A stretch of 18,243 nt of DNA from Phocaeicola sp. (GCA_020026175.1 JAHHQV010000054.1:1-18243); one strand, 5' to 3'; counted from the stretch's first letter, positions 6,332-15,998 are shown. Notes: generated by a model from the letters alone, not told the origin. Numbers and translations: made by a program.

Positions 6332-7567
6332 GTGAATAAAACATCTAAAATTTATCCGTGGGTAGTTGTTGCTCTTTTATGGGGAGTAGCTTTGCTCAAT
6401 TATATGGACCGTCAGATGTTAAGTACAATGAAAGATAGCATGCAGATTGATATAGTAGAACTTCAATCTGCAGCTAACTTTGGTTGGCTGATGGCTATAT
6501 TCCTTTATATATATGGCTTTATGAGTCCGGTTTCAGGAATAATAGCCGACAGACTTAACAGAAAATGGCTTATAGTTGGGAGCTTGTTTGTATGGTCGTC
6601 TGTTACATATCTGATGGGTGTAGCTACGACTTTTGATCAAATCATCTATTTGAGAGCCTTGATGGGGGTAAGCGAAGCACTTTATATTCCGGCAGGTCTT
6701 TCTTTGATAGCCGATTATCATACAGGTAAATCACGTTCTTTGGCAATAGGTATACACATGACAGGATTGTATTTTGGTCAGGCTATAGGTGGTTTTGGTG
6801 CCACAGTAGCTTCGGCATATACATGGCATACCACATTTCATTGGTTTGGTATTATCGGTGTTGTGTATGCTTTAGTTCTGATATTGTTCTTAAGAGATAA
6901 GAAGACAGAGATTGCAGAAAACGAAAGAACAGTATCTGCAGAACATAAGGAACCGGTATTCACCAGTTTGAAATCGCTTTTCGGAAATGTTGCATTTTGG
7001 GTTATACTTATCTATTTTGCAGCTCCAAGTCTTCCTGGATGGGCAACCAAGAACTGGCTTCCTACTTTATTTGCCGAAAATCTTGATATGCCTATGTCTC
7101 AGGCAGGACCTATTTCTACAATAACCATAGCAGTATCCTCTTTTATCGGTGTTATTATAGGAGGGTTATTATCAGACGAATGGGTGCAGAAAAATGTTCG
7201 AGGCAGAATATATACCGGAGCCATAGGATTGGGATGTACAATACCGGCATTGCTTCTTCTTGGATTCGGACATAGTTTGGTATCTGTAGTAGGGGCAGCA
7301 TTGTTCTTCGGTGTAGGATATGGTATGTTTGATGCAAACAACATGCCTATATTGTGTCAGTTTGTGTCAGTAAAACAGAGAGCTACAGCATACGGATTTA
7401 TGAATATGGTAGGTGTATTTGCAGGGGCTTTTATCACAAGCCTTCTTGGACAATGGAGCGATGGAGGTAATTTGGGTATGGGATTTGCCATGCTTGCCAT
7501 CGTCGTTTTGATAGCCTTGTGTGCTCAGCTATACTTCCTTAAACCTAAAGCGGACAATTTTCAATAG
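6332..7567 (+). CDS. nanT: MFS sialic acid transporter (NanT type)
   Basis: 411-aa inner-membrane protein with about 12 hydrophobic helices. The first begins near residue 9 and is followed by N-Y-M-D-R-Q, the loop motif common in the anion:cation symporter branch of the major facilitator family. A charged cytoplasmic loop lies near residues 190-215, between the two six-helix halves. It probably imports N-acetylneuraminate by proton symport after NanO/NanU have moved it into the periplasm. The start is GTG: the next in-frame ATG (M25) would cut off most of helix 1. The gene sits 27 bases after the epimerase gene and 27 before the YhcH-like gene. Sequence alone cannot rule out another acid sugar as substrate, but third place in a lyase-epimerase-transporter operon makes sialic acid likely. 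Confidence 0.9.
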   Translation: MNKTSKIYPWVVVALLWGVALLNYMDRQMLSTMKDSMQIDIVELQSAANFGWLMAIFLYIYGFMSPVSGIIADRLNRKWLIVGSLFVWSSVTYLMGVATTFDQIIYLRALMGVSEALYIPAGLSLIADYHTGKSRSLAIGIHMTGLYFGQAIGGFGATVASAYTWHTTFHWFGIIGVVYALVLILFLRDKKTEIAENERTVSAEHKEPVFTSLKSLFGNVAFWVILIYFAAPSLPGWATKNWLPTLFAENLDMPMSQAGPISTITIAVSSFIGVIIGGLLSDEWVQKNVRGRIYTGAIGLGCTIPALLLLGFGHSLVSVVGAALFFGVGYGMFDANNMPILCQFVSVKQRATAYGFMNMVGVFAGAFITSLLGQWSDGGNLGMGFAMLAIVVLIALCAQLYFLKPKADNFQ

Positions 7568-7594
7568 GATAATTAAACTTTAATATAACAAGAT

Positions 7595-8041
7595 ATGATA
7601 GTTTCAAATTTAAATAATACAGAAAGGATAGAATCACTTCATCCTTTATTCAAAAAACTTTTCGACTATGTAAAGTCGCATGACATACTTAATACAGCAT
7701 GTGGACGTATAGACATTGACGGTGACAATCTTTACATAAACAATGTAAATCCTGAATGTATACCTGCCGAAAAACAGGTACTGGAAGTTCATCGTGAATA
7801 TATAGATGTGCAAATACTTCTTGAAGGCAAAGAAACTATCGGATGGAAAGCTCTTGAAGATTCAAAAGACGAGGTTAAGCCATACCAGCAGGATGGTGAC
7901 TGTGCTTTATATTCTGATACTCCAACTTCGTGGATTAATCTGGAACCAGGACAGTTTGCCATTTTCTTTCCAGAGGATGCTCATGCTCCTGTTATAGGAG
8001 AAGGAAAAATAAGAAAGATGATAGCCAAAGTTAAATTATAA
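7595..8041 (+). CDS. YhcH/YjgK/YiaL family protein (NanQ-like, probable sialic acid anomerase)
   Basis: 148-aa cytoplasmic single-domain cupin-like protein of the YhcH/YjgK/YiaL (DUF386) family, close to full family length. The conserved block E-V-H-R-E-Y-I-D-V-Q (E64, H66, D71, Q73) and the later P-G-Q-F-A-I-F-F-P-E-D-A-H-A-P (H130) carry the probable metal ligands and active-site residues. The E. coli member YhcH (NanQ) is encoded in the nan operon and is reported to speed conversion of alpha-Neu5Ac, the form released by sialidases, to the beta form. The same role is likely here, since the gene sits between the transporter and the sialidase. The family also occurs in other acid-sugar pathways, so the exact substrate is inferred from context. 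Confidence 0.88.
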   Translation: MIVSNLNNTERIESLHPLFKKLFDYVKSHDILNTACGRIDIDGDNLYINNVNPECIPAEKQVLEVHREYIDVQILLEGKETIGWKALEDSKDEVKPYQQDGDCALYSDTPTSWINLEPGQFAIFFPEDAHAPVIGEGKIRKMIAKVKL

Positions 8042-8065
8042 TTTTAAAATACCTATACCCTATTT

Positions 8066-9691
8066 ATGAAGAATCTGTTTTTATCGTTTTTATGCCTTTT
8101 GTCGGCAGCATCAGTTAAAGCTGCTGATACTATTTTAGTAAAATCACCACAGATACCTGTACTTATAGAAAGACATGATAATGTGTTGTTTTATATGCGC
8201 CTTAACGCCAATGAGACAAAGACTCTTGATAATGTTACTATAGACTTTGGCAATGATGTAAAATTGGACGAGATAAAGTCTGTGAAACTTTATTACAGTG
8301 GAACAGAAGCATTGCAGGACAGAGGAAAAGGAAGATTTGCTCCTGTAGAATATATTTCGAGCAATAACCCTGGCAAGACTCTTTCGGCAAATACTTCTTA
8401 TTCGATAAAGAAGGCTGAAGTGAACAAGATAAAAAGAACAGTTGTACTTGAAGGGAATCAGAAACTCTTCAATGGAGTGAATTATCTTTGGGTAAGTGTG
8501 GAAATGAAAGAAAATACTCCTGTATCATCTACTCTTACAGCTGAGGTGGCTTCGGTGAAGGCTGACGGCAAGGAATTGCCTGTAAAGACTGTATCCGAAA
8601 ACAATATGGTTCGCCGTATGGGTGTAGGTGTACGTCATGCTGGTGACGACGGTTCGGCTGCTTTCCGTATTCCAGGACTTGTAACATCTAACAAGGGAAC
8701 TTTGCTTGGAGTATATGATGTGAGATATAATAGCAGTGTAGACTTGCAGGAACGTATAGATATAGGTTTAAGCCGTAGTACAGATGGCGGTAAGACTTGG
8801 GAGAAGATGCGTATTCCTATGTCGTTTGGTGAATACGACGGACTTCCTTCTGCACAGAATGGTGTTGGTGACCCTTCTATACTTGTAGATACCAAAACTA
8901 ACACTATATGGATTGTGGCTGCATGGACACACGGTATGGGTAACCAGAGAGCTTGGTGGAGTTCGCATCAGGGAATGGACTTGAACAATACAGCTCAGCT
9001 TGTTATGGTAAAGAGTACTGACGACGGTAAGACATGGTCAGAACCTATCAATGTAACCGAGCAGGTAAAACTTCCAGAATGGTATTTCTTGCTTCAAGGT
9101 CCTGGTAGAGGTATAACAATGAGTGATGGAACTCTTGTATTCCCTATCCAGTATATCGACAAGACCCGTATTCCTAATGCCGGCATAATGTATAGCAAGG
9201 ACCGCGGAGAAACATGGCATATACACAATCATGCAAGGACAAATACTACAGAAGCTCAGGTGGCAGAAGTAGAACCGGGTGTACTTATGCTGAATATGAG
9301 AGATAACCGTGGCGGTAGCCGTGCTGTATATACTACTACCGATTTGGGTAAGACTTGGAAAGAACACGAATCATCACGTACTGCACTTCGCGAGCCAGTG
9401 TGTATGGCAAGTCTTATCAGCGTGAAAGCGAAAGACAATGTTTTGGGTAAGGATATTCTGATTTTCTCAAATCCAAATTCAACAAGCAATAGAAAGGACA
9501 TGACTATCAAGATAAGTCTTGACGGTGGTTATACATGGTCTGACGAACATCAGCTTCTACTTGATGAAGGATACAATTGGGGATATTCTTGTTTGACAAT
9601 GGTTGACAAGGAGACTATAGGTATTCTTTATGAGAGCAGTGTAGCCCATATGACATTCCAAAGTGTGAAACTTAAGGATATTGTGAAATAA
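8066..9691 (+). CDS. nanH: Secreted exo-alpha-sialidase (GH33)
   Basis: 541 aa. A signal peptide covers residues 1 to about 19-20 (K-N-L-F then a hydrophobic stretch, cut near V-K-A-A), so it is exported. Residues ~25-180 form the beta-sandwich N-terminal domain typical of Bacteroidales sialidases. The catalytic six-blade propeller follows: the F-R-I-P motif (R201 binds the sialate carboxylate), five Asp boxes S-x-D-x-G-x-T-W at about 236, 317, 377, 425 and 484, further arginines in R-D-N-R-G-G-S-R (412-419) and R-E-P-V (442), and the probable nucleophilic tyrosine in G-Y-S-C-L (Y507). It removes terminal sialic acid from host glycans; the linkage preference cannot be read from the sequence. 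It lies 24 bases after the YhcH-like gene and 37 before the SusC gene. Confidence 0.95.
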   Translation: MKNLFLSFLCLLSAASVKAADTILVKSPQIPVLIERHDNVLFYMRLNANETKTLDNVTIDFGNDVKLDEIKSVKLYYSGTEALQDRGKGRFAPVEYISSNNPGKTLSANTSYSIKKAEVNKIKRTVVLEGNQKLFNGVNYLWVSVEMKENTPVSSTLTAEVASVKADGKELPVKTVSENNMVRRMGVGVRHAGDDGSAAFRIPGLVTSNKGTLLGVYDVRYNSSVDLQERIDIGLSRSTDGGKTWEKMRIPMSFGEYDGLPSAQNGVGDPSILVDTKTNTIWIVAAWTHGMGNQRAWWSSHQGMDLNNTAQLVMVKSTDDGKTWSEPINVTEQVKLPEWYFLLQGPGRGITMSDGTLVFPIQYIDKTRIPNAGIMYSKDRGETWHIHNHARTNTTEAQVAEVEPGVLMLNMRDNRGGSRAVYTTTDLGKTWKEHESSRTALREPVCMASLISVKAKDNVLGKDILIFSNPNSTSNRKDMTIKISLDGGYTWSDEHQLLLDEGYNWGYSCLTMVDKETIGILYESSVAHMTFQSVKLKDIVK

Positions 9692-9728
9692 ATAGTGATA
9701 TGAATTAATAATTTTTAAATTAATCGTA

Positions 9729-12700
9729 ATGAGAAAAACACTTAAATCAGTAAGTATGTTACTTGCAATGACAGGTATTCCTGCAAGTGTTGCAATGGCA
9801 GAGTCAGCTCCAGTTATTGATGGAGTTTCAGAAGTTCAACAATCTGGTGTGTGTAAAGGTATTGTAAAAGATGCTACAGGAGAAACTGTAATAGGTGCTT
9901 CTGTGGTAGTAAAAGGTACTACAAACGGAACTATTACAAGTTTTGAAGGTGACTTTGAACTGAACAATGTTAAGAAGGGAGATGTAATAGAAATTTCCTT
10001 TGTCGGTTATACAACTCAGACAATCAAATGGAACGGCCAAGACTTGATAGTAACTCTTGCTGAAGATACACAAACACTTGAAGAAGTTGTAGTAACAGGT
10101 TATGGAGGAAAACAGTTGCGTACAAAAGTGACAAACTCTATTGCAAGTGTCAAGAAAGAATCATTAGGAGTAGGTCTATTCTCAAATCCGGCTCAAGCTC
10201 TTTCAGGAGCAGTTGCTGGTTTGAAAGTAATACAGTCTTCTGGTAGTCCTGGAGCAGCTCCTACTGTCGTTTTACGTGGTGGTACTAATCTGGATGGAAC
10301 AGGATCCCCTCTTGTTATAGTGGACGGCCAGTTACGTGACAGTATGAGTGATATTAATCCAGAAGATATTGAATCTATGGAAGTCTTGAAGGATGCTGGT
10401 GCAACTGCTCTTTATGGTGCGCGTGCAAGTAATGGTGTTATATTGATAACTACCAAGAGAGGTAAAGCAGGCTTCCGTGAAATAAACTTTAAGGCTAAAG
10501 TTGGATTGAACTATGCTTATACACCATATCAGTTTTTGAATGGAGGCGAATATATTAAAGCTCTGAGAAAAGGAATTTATGATGCAGGTAATTTGTTTAC
10601 AGATAATGCAGGTAATGTAAAAGGATATGGAATATATGCTAATGGTGCTTTAAGCGGTTCACAGCCTTTTGGTACAGGAAATGTTTACGGTAAAAGCCCA
10701 TATAGTACTATGTTGCTAAATGAAGAAAATAAATGGCTTTTACAAAAAGGATGGCAGACAGTGAAAGATCCTATTACAGGAAAAGATATCATTTATAAAG
10801 ATACCGACATTGATAAATATAATCTAAATAATCCTGCATTTTCTCAAGATTATAATGTAAATATGTCTGGAGGCAATGATAGAGGTACTTATTATGCAGG
10901 TATAGGATACAACCATCAAGAAGGTATTCCTATAAATACTTTTTATCAGCGAGTATCATTTATAACAAATGCAAGTTATAAAGTTACAGACTGGTTGACA
11001 TCTACTTCTTCTTTAAATTATAACAGAGCCGACTGGAAAAATATGCCTGGTTCTAATGGCTCAGAAGCTAACTATTTTGGTAGAGTACGTTCTCTTCCTC
11101 CTACAGTACGTTTTGAAGATGAGGATGGAAATCTTTTGTTGGGTCCAGGTATTGCAGATGGTAACCAGTCATATCAGCCAGATAAGTGGGAGAATGACAA
11201 TCAAAGTGATAAATTTACTTTGACACAGTCGTTCAAAATTGATTTGTTGAAAGAACTTACTCTTAATTTGAATGCAAACTGGTATTACTCTGAAAGTTTT
11301 TCTGAGAGATTCGACCATGACTATGAATCTACTCCAGGAAACTGGGATAGAACACGTTATTCATCAGCAGAATATAATAGAGATTTCAGACAGACATATA
11401 GTGCTACATTAAACTATAATAAGACATTCTTTAATAGTCATAGTGTTGATGCTATGTTAGGTATGGAATTCTATGATAGATATTATCGCGGTTTTAGTGC
11501 AAGTGGAGAGGGTGCTCCTACAGATGACTTAGGAGATTTGGGTCTTACCGACAAAGGAGAGAACAAGAGAGGTATAGATTCTTATCACGAAAAACAGAGA
11601 ATTTTGTCATTCTTTGGACGCTTGAATTATGACTATAAAGAAAAATATCTGTTTTCTTTTGTTTTCCGTCAAGATGGATATTCTTCATTGTTAGGAGATA
11701 ACAGATGGGGATTTTTCCCTGGTGTATCAGCCGGATGGGTTTTTGGGAAAGAAAACTTTGTAAAAGAAAATCTTCCGGTATTGTCATTCGGTAAGTTGAG
11801 AGCAAGTTTTGGTTTGAATGGTAATGCAAGTGGTATAGGTGCTTATACTTTGCAGGGCTCTTACAATGCTGTTACAAACTATAATGGAAATACTGGTTAT
11901 TTGATAGGTTCTTTGCCGAATAGAAACTTGCGTTGGGAGAAAACAAGAACTGCCGAACTTGGTTTGGATTTGAGTTTCTTCCAGAACAGATTGAATACAA
12001 ATTTTACATATTACAATAGATTGACATCTGATAAATATGCAAGTTTGAGTTTCCCAACAACAACAGGTTTCTCTTCTGTTACAAACAATAATGGGAAATT
12101 CCGTAATCAAGGTGTTGAAATTGAACTATCAGGACGTATTATAGAAACAAAAGACTGGAATTGGAGTGCAGGGCTTAATATTGCATATAACAAGAACAAG
12201 ATTGTTTCTTTGCCAGAAAATGGATTGGAAAGAAACAGGCAAGGAGCATTCCAAATATATACAGGTAATGGTGATGAGAAAGCTTGGGTAGGTGGATACC
12301 AAGAAGGATACGAACCTAATATTTACTACACATATAAGGTTAATGGAATATATAAATCTTATGATGAAATTCCAGGAAATTTGATTCGTAAATATGGCTC
12401 ATTTACATATTATGGTCCAGAAGCATGGAAAAATCTTAGTGCAGATGAACAAAATGCTAAAACCAACTTCCCTATTCAACCTGGTGATGCAAAATTCCAT
12501 GATGTAAACGGTGACGGAGTAATAGATGAATTTGACAAGGTTAAGGTCGGTAATACTAATCCGCATTGGACTGGTGGTTTTAATTCAACTTTATCTTGGA
12601 AGGGATTCAAGTTATATGCCCGTTTTGATTTTGCTTTAGGTTTCTGGGTTTATGAAGATCATGGTCAAAGCAAGACACCATGGTATATGGGATGTTATCA

Positions 12701-13064
12701 GGGTACTTATAATGTTCCTGAATTATATTACGATACATGGTCAGAAAATAATCCAAACGCTAAATATCCTAGATTTTTATATGCTGACCAGTTAGGTAAA
12801 AATAACTATATAGGTTCTACATTGTTTGCTTATAAAGGTAATTATTTGGCTATACGTGAAATATCATTAAGTTATACATTGCCACAAAAATGGGCGTCAG
12901 CTGCAAAAATGCAACGTGCAGAACTTTCTGTTACAGGACAGAATTTAGGTTATATAACTGGAGCAAAGAATGTTTCTTCACCTGAAACAGGTGCAGGAGG
13001 TGCAGTTGGTTCAGGATATTCTTTACCACGTACATTATTGTTTGGTGTTAATTTGACTTTCTAA
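9729..13064 (+). CDS. nanO: SusC-family TonB-dependent outer-membrane transporter (NanO type)
   Basis: 1111 aa, the usual size for SusC/RagA proteins. A signal peptide (1-24, ending A-M-A) precedes a carboxypeptidase-regulatory-like beta domain (~41-112), the TonB-box region L-E-E-V-V-V-T-G-Y-G (117-126), the plug (to ~250, with V-L-R-G-G and Y-G-A-R-A-S-N-G-V-I-L-I-T-T-K) and a 22-strand barrel. The D-V-N-G-D-G-V-I-D loop near residue 925, shared by SusC proteins, is present, and the chain ends in an aromatic residue (L-T-F). With the SusD partner 20 bases downstream it should move free or O-acetylated Neu5Ac across the outer membrane using TonB-ExbBD energy. The name nanO follows the Tannerella/Bacteroides nan loci and rests on context, since the ligand is not encoded in a recognisable motif. 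Confidence 0.93.
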   Translation: MRKTLKSVSMLLAMTGIPASVAMAESAPVIDGVSEVQQSGVCKGIVKDATGETVIGASVVVKGTTNGTITSFEGDFELNNVKKGDVIEISFVGYTTQTIKWNGQDLIVTLAEDTQTLEEVVVTGYGGKQLRTKVTNSIASVKKESLGVGLFSNPAQALSGAVAGLKVIQSSGSPGAAPTVVLRGGTNLDGTGSPLVIVDGQLRDSMSDINPEDIESMEVLKDAGATALYGARASNGVILITTKRGKAGFREINFKAKVGLNYAYTPYQFLNGGEYIKALRKGIYDAGNLFTDNAGNVKGYGIYANGALSGSQPFGTGNVYGKSPYSTMLLNEENKWLLQKGWQTVKDPITGKDIIYKDTDIDKYNLNNPAFSQDYNVNMSGGNDRGTYYAGIGYNHQEGIPINTFYQRVSFITNASYKVTDWLTSTSSLNYNRADWKNMPGSNGSEANYFGRVRSLPPTVRFEDEDGNLLLGPGIADGNQSYQPDKWENDNQSDKFTLTQSFKIDLLKELTLNLNANWYYSESFSERFDHDYESTPGNWDRTRYSSAEYNRDFRQTYSATLNYNKTFFNSHSVDAMLGMEFYDRYYRGFSASGEGAPTDDLGDLGLTDKGENKRGIDSYHEKQRILSFFGRLNYDYKEKYLFSFVFRQDGYSSLLGDNRWGFFPGVSAGWVFGKENFVKENLPVLSFGKLRASFGLNGNASGIGAYTLQGSYNAVTNYNGNTGYLIGSLPNRNLRWEKTRTAELGLDLSFFQNRLNTNFTYYNRLTSDKYASLSFPTTTGFSSVTNNNGKFRNQGVEIELSGRIIETKDWNWSAGLNIAYNKNKIVSLPENGLERNRQGAFQIYTGNGDEKAWVGGYQEGYEPNIYYTYKVNGIYKSYDEIPGNLIRKYGSFTYYGPEAWKNLSADEQNAKTNFPIQPGDAKFHDVNGDGVIDEFDKVKVGNTNPHWTGGFNSTLSWKGFKLYARFDFALGFWVYEDHGQSKTPWYMGCYQGTYNVPELYYDTWSENNPNAKYPRFLYADQLGKNNYIGSTLFAYKGNYLAIREISLSYTLPQKWASAAKMQRAELSVTGQNLGYITGAKNVSSPETGAGGAVGSGYSLPRTLLFGVNLTF

Positions 13065-13084
13065 TTTATTAAAAATAAAAACTT

Positions 13085-14689
13085 ATGGAAAAGATATTTA
13101 AAAAAACATTATATTTAGGTGTCTTGGCAGCTGCTTTCAGTATAACATCTTGCGATTTACTGGATTTGTCTCCTATTGACAATTATGGAGATGGTAACTA
13201 TTGGAAACGTGAAGAACATGTTTCAGCCTATATGGATGGTTTACATAAGAATTTTAGAGATGCTATTTTTCAGCATCAATATGTACTTGGTGAATCACGT
13301 GGTGGCACTTCAAAAGAAGGTACAGCTGTAGATGGAACAAGTTTGGGATATGGAGGGCTTGTTGCTCAAGTATTGAATGCAGAGAATCCAGGTATTACTA
13401 AATTTGGAGACCTTTATGGAAGAATAGCTAATATAAATATTTTCATACAGAAGACAAAAGAAGCTACTTACATGGAGGAAGAAAACAAGACATATTATCT
13501 TGCACAAGCATATGGCTTAAGAGCTTTCTATTATTTTGATTTGTATCGTACCTACGGAACAATTCCTTTGAGAAAGGAGCCTAATGAAGTTGTTAATGGA
13601 AATTTTAATCCTGAAGAACTTTATATGGAACGTTCTGATGCATCAAAGGTTATGGCATTTATAAAGGAAGACATCGATGAATCGTTACGATTGTTTGGAG
13701 ATAATAAATCTTTTGATCCATTTAAAAGAGGAAACAAGAAAGCATATTGGTCTAAAGCAGCAACAGAATATTTGGCTGCTGAAGTTTATCTTTGGAATTC
13801 AAAGGTTACAATAGGTGATAATAAGGCTAATGATGCTGATCTTGTTAAAGCTGAAACATTCTGTACAAACTTGCTTAATAATTATGGACTTAAATTAATA
13901 GATAACTATGAACATATATTTGATGTAGACCATAAAGGAAATGATGAAATCATTTTAGCAAGTAGATGCCTTGAAGGAGAAGCATCAAATTCAGGAACTA
14001 TTTATATGTATAATTTTCAGACAGGAGCATGGAAAACAACAGGTTTTAATGATGAAAATGGAAAGTTGATGGGAGATACTCTTCAGGTACGAACAAGTGG
14101 TATGCAGAGAATAGAATATTTGCCAGAATTCTTCTTCTCTTATGAAAAGGAGAAAGATAGTCGTAGAGATGTGAATTTCTTGAGTGCTTATAATAGAGAA
14201 ACAGGTAAATTTGCAGGAACTGTATTTAAAAAGACTATGGGGCATCTCAATACTTCTTCAAATAATTATATATGGGATGCTGATATAGTAGTTTATAGAT
14301 TGGCTGGAGTTTATTTCATGCTTGCCGAAATAGAAAACATGAAGGGTGGAGATGTGGTCAAATGGCTTAACCCTATAGTGAAGCGTGCATATGGAAATAA
14401 TTCTTATGAACCATATGTTAATGGCACTTTTACACAAAATGAATTAAATATACTGAAAGAAAAAGATAAAGAAATGCTTGGTGAGGGCCAACGTTGGTTT
14501 GATATCAATCGTATGACAATTTCAAAAGGAGGAGAACATCTGGTATTCTGTAAAGAAGGTAGCAAGGATGGAAAGAAACCTATACTTGATAAATCAACAG
14601 AAGCTTATAAAGTATTGTGGCCTATTGAAACAGAAATGATGAACAAAGACCCAAAACTTGTACAGACTCCTGGCTATGCCAAGAATTAA
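13085..14689 (+). CDS. nanU: SusD-family surface glycan-binding lipoprotein (NanU type)
   Basis: 534 aa. A lipoprotein signal peptide ends in the lipobox I-T-S-C (C23 lipidated), so the protein is outer-membrane anchored. The body is RagB/SusD: an N-terminal TPR-like part with Y-G-R-I-A-N-I-N, the conserved A-Y-G-L-R-A-F-Y-Y-F-D-L-Y-R-T-Y-G block (~143-159), a variable middle, and the C-terminal E-M-L-G-E-G-Q-R-W-F-D-I-N-R block. It forms the lid of the SusC barrel; the orthologous NanU proteins bind Neu5Ac with high affinity, which is the likely ligand here. It starts 20 bases after the SusC gene. Its last 14 bases overlap the start of the next gene, suggesting coupled translation. Confidence 0.93.
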   Translation: MEKIFKKTLYLGVLAAAFSITSCDLLDLSPIDNYGDGNYWKREEHVSAYMDGLHKNFRDAIFQHQYVLGESRGGTSKEGTAVDGTSLGYGGLVAQVLNAENPGITKFGDLYGRIANINIFIQKTKEATYMEEENKTYYLAQAYGLRAFYYFDLYRTYGTIPLRKEPNEVVNGNFNPEELYMERSDASKVMAFIKEDIDESLRLFGDNKSFDPFKRGNKKAYWSKAATEYLAAEVYLWNSKVTIGDNKANDADLVKAETFCTNLLNNYGLKLIDNYEHIFDVDHKGNDEIILASRCLEGEASNSGTIYMYNFQTGAWKTTGFNDENGKLMGDTLQVRTSGMQRIEYLPEFFFSYEKEKDSRRDVNFLSAYNRETGKFAGTVFKKTMGHLNTSSNNYIWDADIVVYRLAGVYFMLAEIENMKGGDVVKWLNPIVKRAYGNNSYEPYVNGTFTQNELNILKEKDKEMLGEGQRWFDINRMTISKGGEHLVFCKEGSKDGKKPILDKSTEAYKVLWPIETEMMNKDPKLVQTPGYAKN

Positions 14690-15899
14690 AATATTACTCT
14701 TTTTCATTTTATGCATCATCAAGGTCTATCCTCAAATAAACGATAGTATATTTTCGGATAGACCTGATGGTCGCTTTATTAGTACATATGGGTATTTGAT
14801 AACTGAACTTGAAAATACAAAGCCGGCATTATCTTATGATTCTACAATGTCAAAATTGCAATTTTATAGATGGCAGGATGATGTTAAGGCTGCGATGGAA
14901 AATATTATGAAGTTCCCTATGAATAATAACAATCTGCCTGACCCTGTATGTATCAGTACAGAACAGAAAGATGGATATGTATTAGAAAAATGGGAGTTTT
15001 ATCCATTTCCAAAATGTGTTTCAACATTTTTGGTTTTGAAACCTGATAATGTAATTGATAAAGCACCAGCGGTATTGTGTATACCAGGTTCTGGTAGAAC
15101 CAAGGAGGGTTTGGCTGGTGAACCTGGAATATATGATTGTTATACAGAGGAAATATCTTCCGATCATGTAACAATGGCTCTTGATTATGCAAAGGCAGGA
15201 TATATTGCGGTTGCTGTAGATAATGCTGGAGCTGGAGAGGCCTCGGATATTGAGCATTATAGTAACTCTGGAAATTATAATTATGATGTAATCTCCAGAT
15301 TATTACTGGAAATGGGATGGAGTTGGCTTGGGTATACATCATACTTGGATATGCAGGTTTTAAAATGGATGAAATCGACGGATTATATAGATAAAAATCA
15401 CATTATATTAAGTGGCTTTTCTTTAGGAACTGAACCTATGATGGTTTTAGGTGTAATGGATAAAGATATATATGCTTTTGTATATAATGATTTTTTATGT
15501 AATACACAGGAAAGAGCTGTTGTAATGACAAAGCCTAATAAATACGGCAATAGACCTTTTCCTAATTCTATACGTCATTTGATTCCTGATTATTGGAGAT
15601 TTTTTAATTTTCCAGATGTTGTAGCTTCGTTGGCTCCACGTCCTATTATATTTACAGAAGGTGCTTTGGATAGGGACTTTGAGTTGGTTAAGAATGCATA
15701 TGAAAAAGTAAATGCTATAAATAATGTGAAATGCTATCATTATCCTAAATTCTCTAAGAAAGAGGATAGATTACAAATTGAAAAACTACCTAAAGGATTG
15801 GATAGCAAAACATATTTTAGAATGGTGAATGTTGATCCTCCAAGTCATTATTTTAAATCAGAATTAGTGATTCCTTGGATTGACTCTCTATTAAAATAA
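14676..15899 (+). CDS. Exported alpha/beta-hydrolase, probable carbohydrate esterase
   Basis: 407 aa from the ATG at 14676; a TTG six codons earlier is also in frame but would spoil the signal peptide. Residues 1-20 are a signal peptide cut after Y-P-Q. The rest is a large acetyl-xylan-esterase/dienelactone-hydrolase-like alpha/beta fold: C-I-P-G-S-G-R (135-141, oxyanion region), V-D-N-A-G-A-G-E (181-188), nucleophile elbow G-F-S-L-G (S249), acid in E-G-A-L-D-R-D (D332 or D334) and histidine in P-P-S-H-Y-F (H391). It probably cleaves acyl esters from glycans, in this locus perhaps O-acetyl groups on sialic acid or neighbouring sugars. That substrate is inferred, and the fold differs from the SGNH sialate esterases. 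The start lies within the SusD gene. Wobble bases look more AT-rich than in the GH20 gene. Confidence 0.85.
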   Translation: MPRIKILLFFILCIIKVYPQINDSIFSDRPDGRFISTYGYLITELENTKPALSYDSTMSKLQFYRWQDDVKAAMENIMKFPMNNNNLPDPVCISTEQKDGYVLEKWEFYPFPKCVSTFLVLKPDNVIDKAPAVLCIPGSGRTKEGLAGEPGIYDCYTEEISSDHVTMALDYAKAGYIAVAVDNAGAGEASDIEHYSNSGNYNYDVISRLLLEMGWSWLGYTSYLDMQVLKWMKSTDYIDKNHIILSGFSLGTEPMMVLGVMDKDIYAFVYNDFLCNTQERAVVMTKPNKYGNRPFPNSIRHLIPDYWRFFNFPDVVASLAPRPIIFTEGALDRDFELVKNAYEKVNAINNVKCYHYPKFSKKEDRLQIEKLPKGLDSKTYFRMVNVDPPSHYFKSELVIPWIDSLLK

Positions 15900-15904
15900 A
15901 AAAA

Positions 15905-15942
15905 AACAAGAATCAGTGGGATGTATCTCGCTGATTCTTGTT
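15905..15942. terminator. Hairpin between the esterase and GH20 genes (partial terminator or processing site)
   Basis: A 12-bp perfect stem AACAAGAATCAG / CTGATTCTTGTT (15905-15916 and 15931-15942) can extend by four pairs, two of them G-T. An A-run precedes it, but only TTGTATAAAT-like bases follow (a weak U-tract on plus, a strong one on minus). On the plus strand it may end part of the transcripts or protect mRNA ends. The remaining gap to 15998 is AT-rich with no clear promoter. Confidence 0.55.
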
Positions 15943-15998
15943 GTATAAATACTAATTATAATATTCTTGTTGATAATATAATTTTAAAGCATTTGTAT

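Noticed and set aside
11545..12110. Minus-strand frames inside the SusC gene
   Set aside because: The plus-strand SusC reading is continuous and clear; these are antisense shadows.
14658..14675. TTG start for the alpha/beta-hydrolase
   Set aside because: The ATG at 14676 gives a compact signal peptide with lysine and arginine at the N-terminus; TTG starts are uncommon in this group.
15921..15998. Upstream ATG giving a 663-aa GH20 protein
   Set aside because: It begins inside the hairpin loop and puts 26 residues before a clear signal peptide; the ATG at 15999 fits better.
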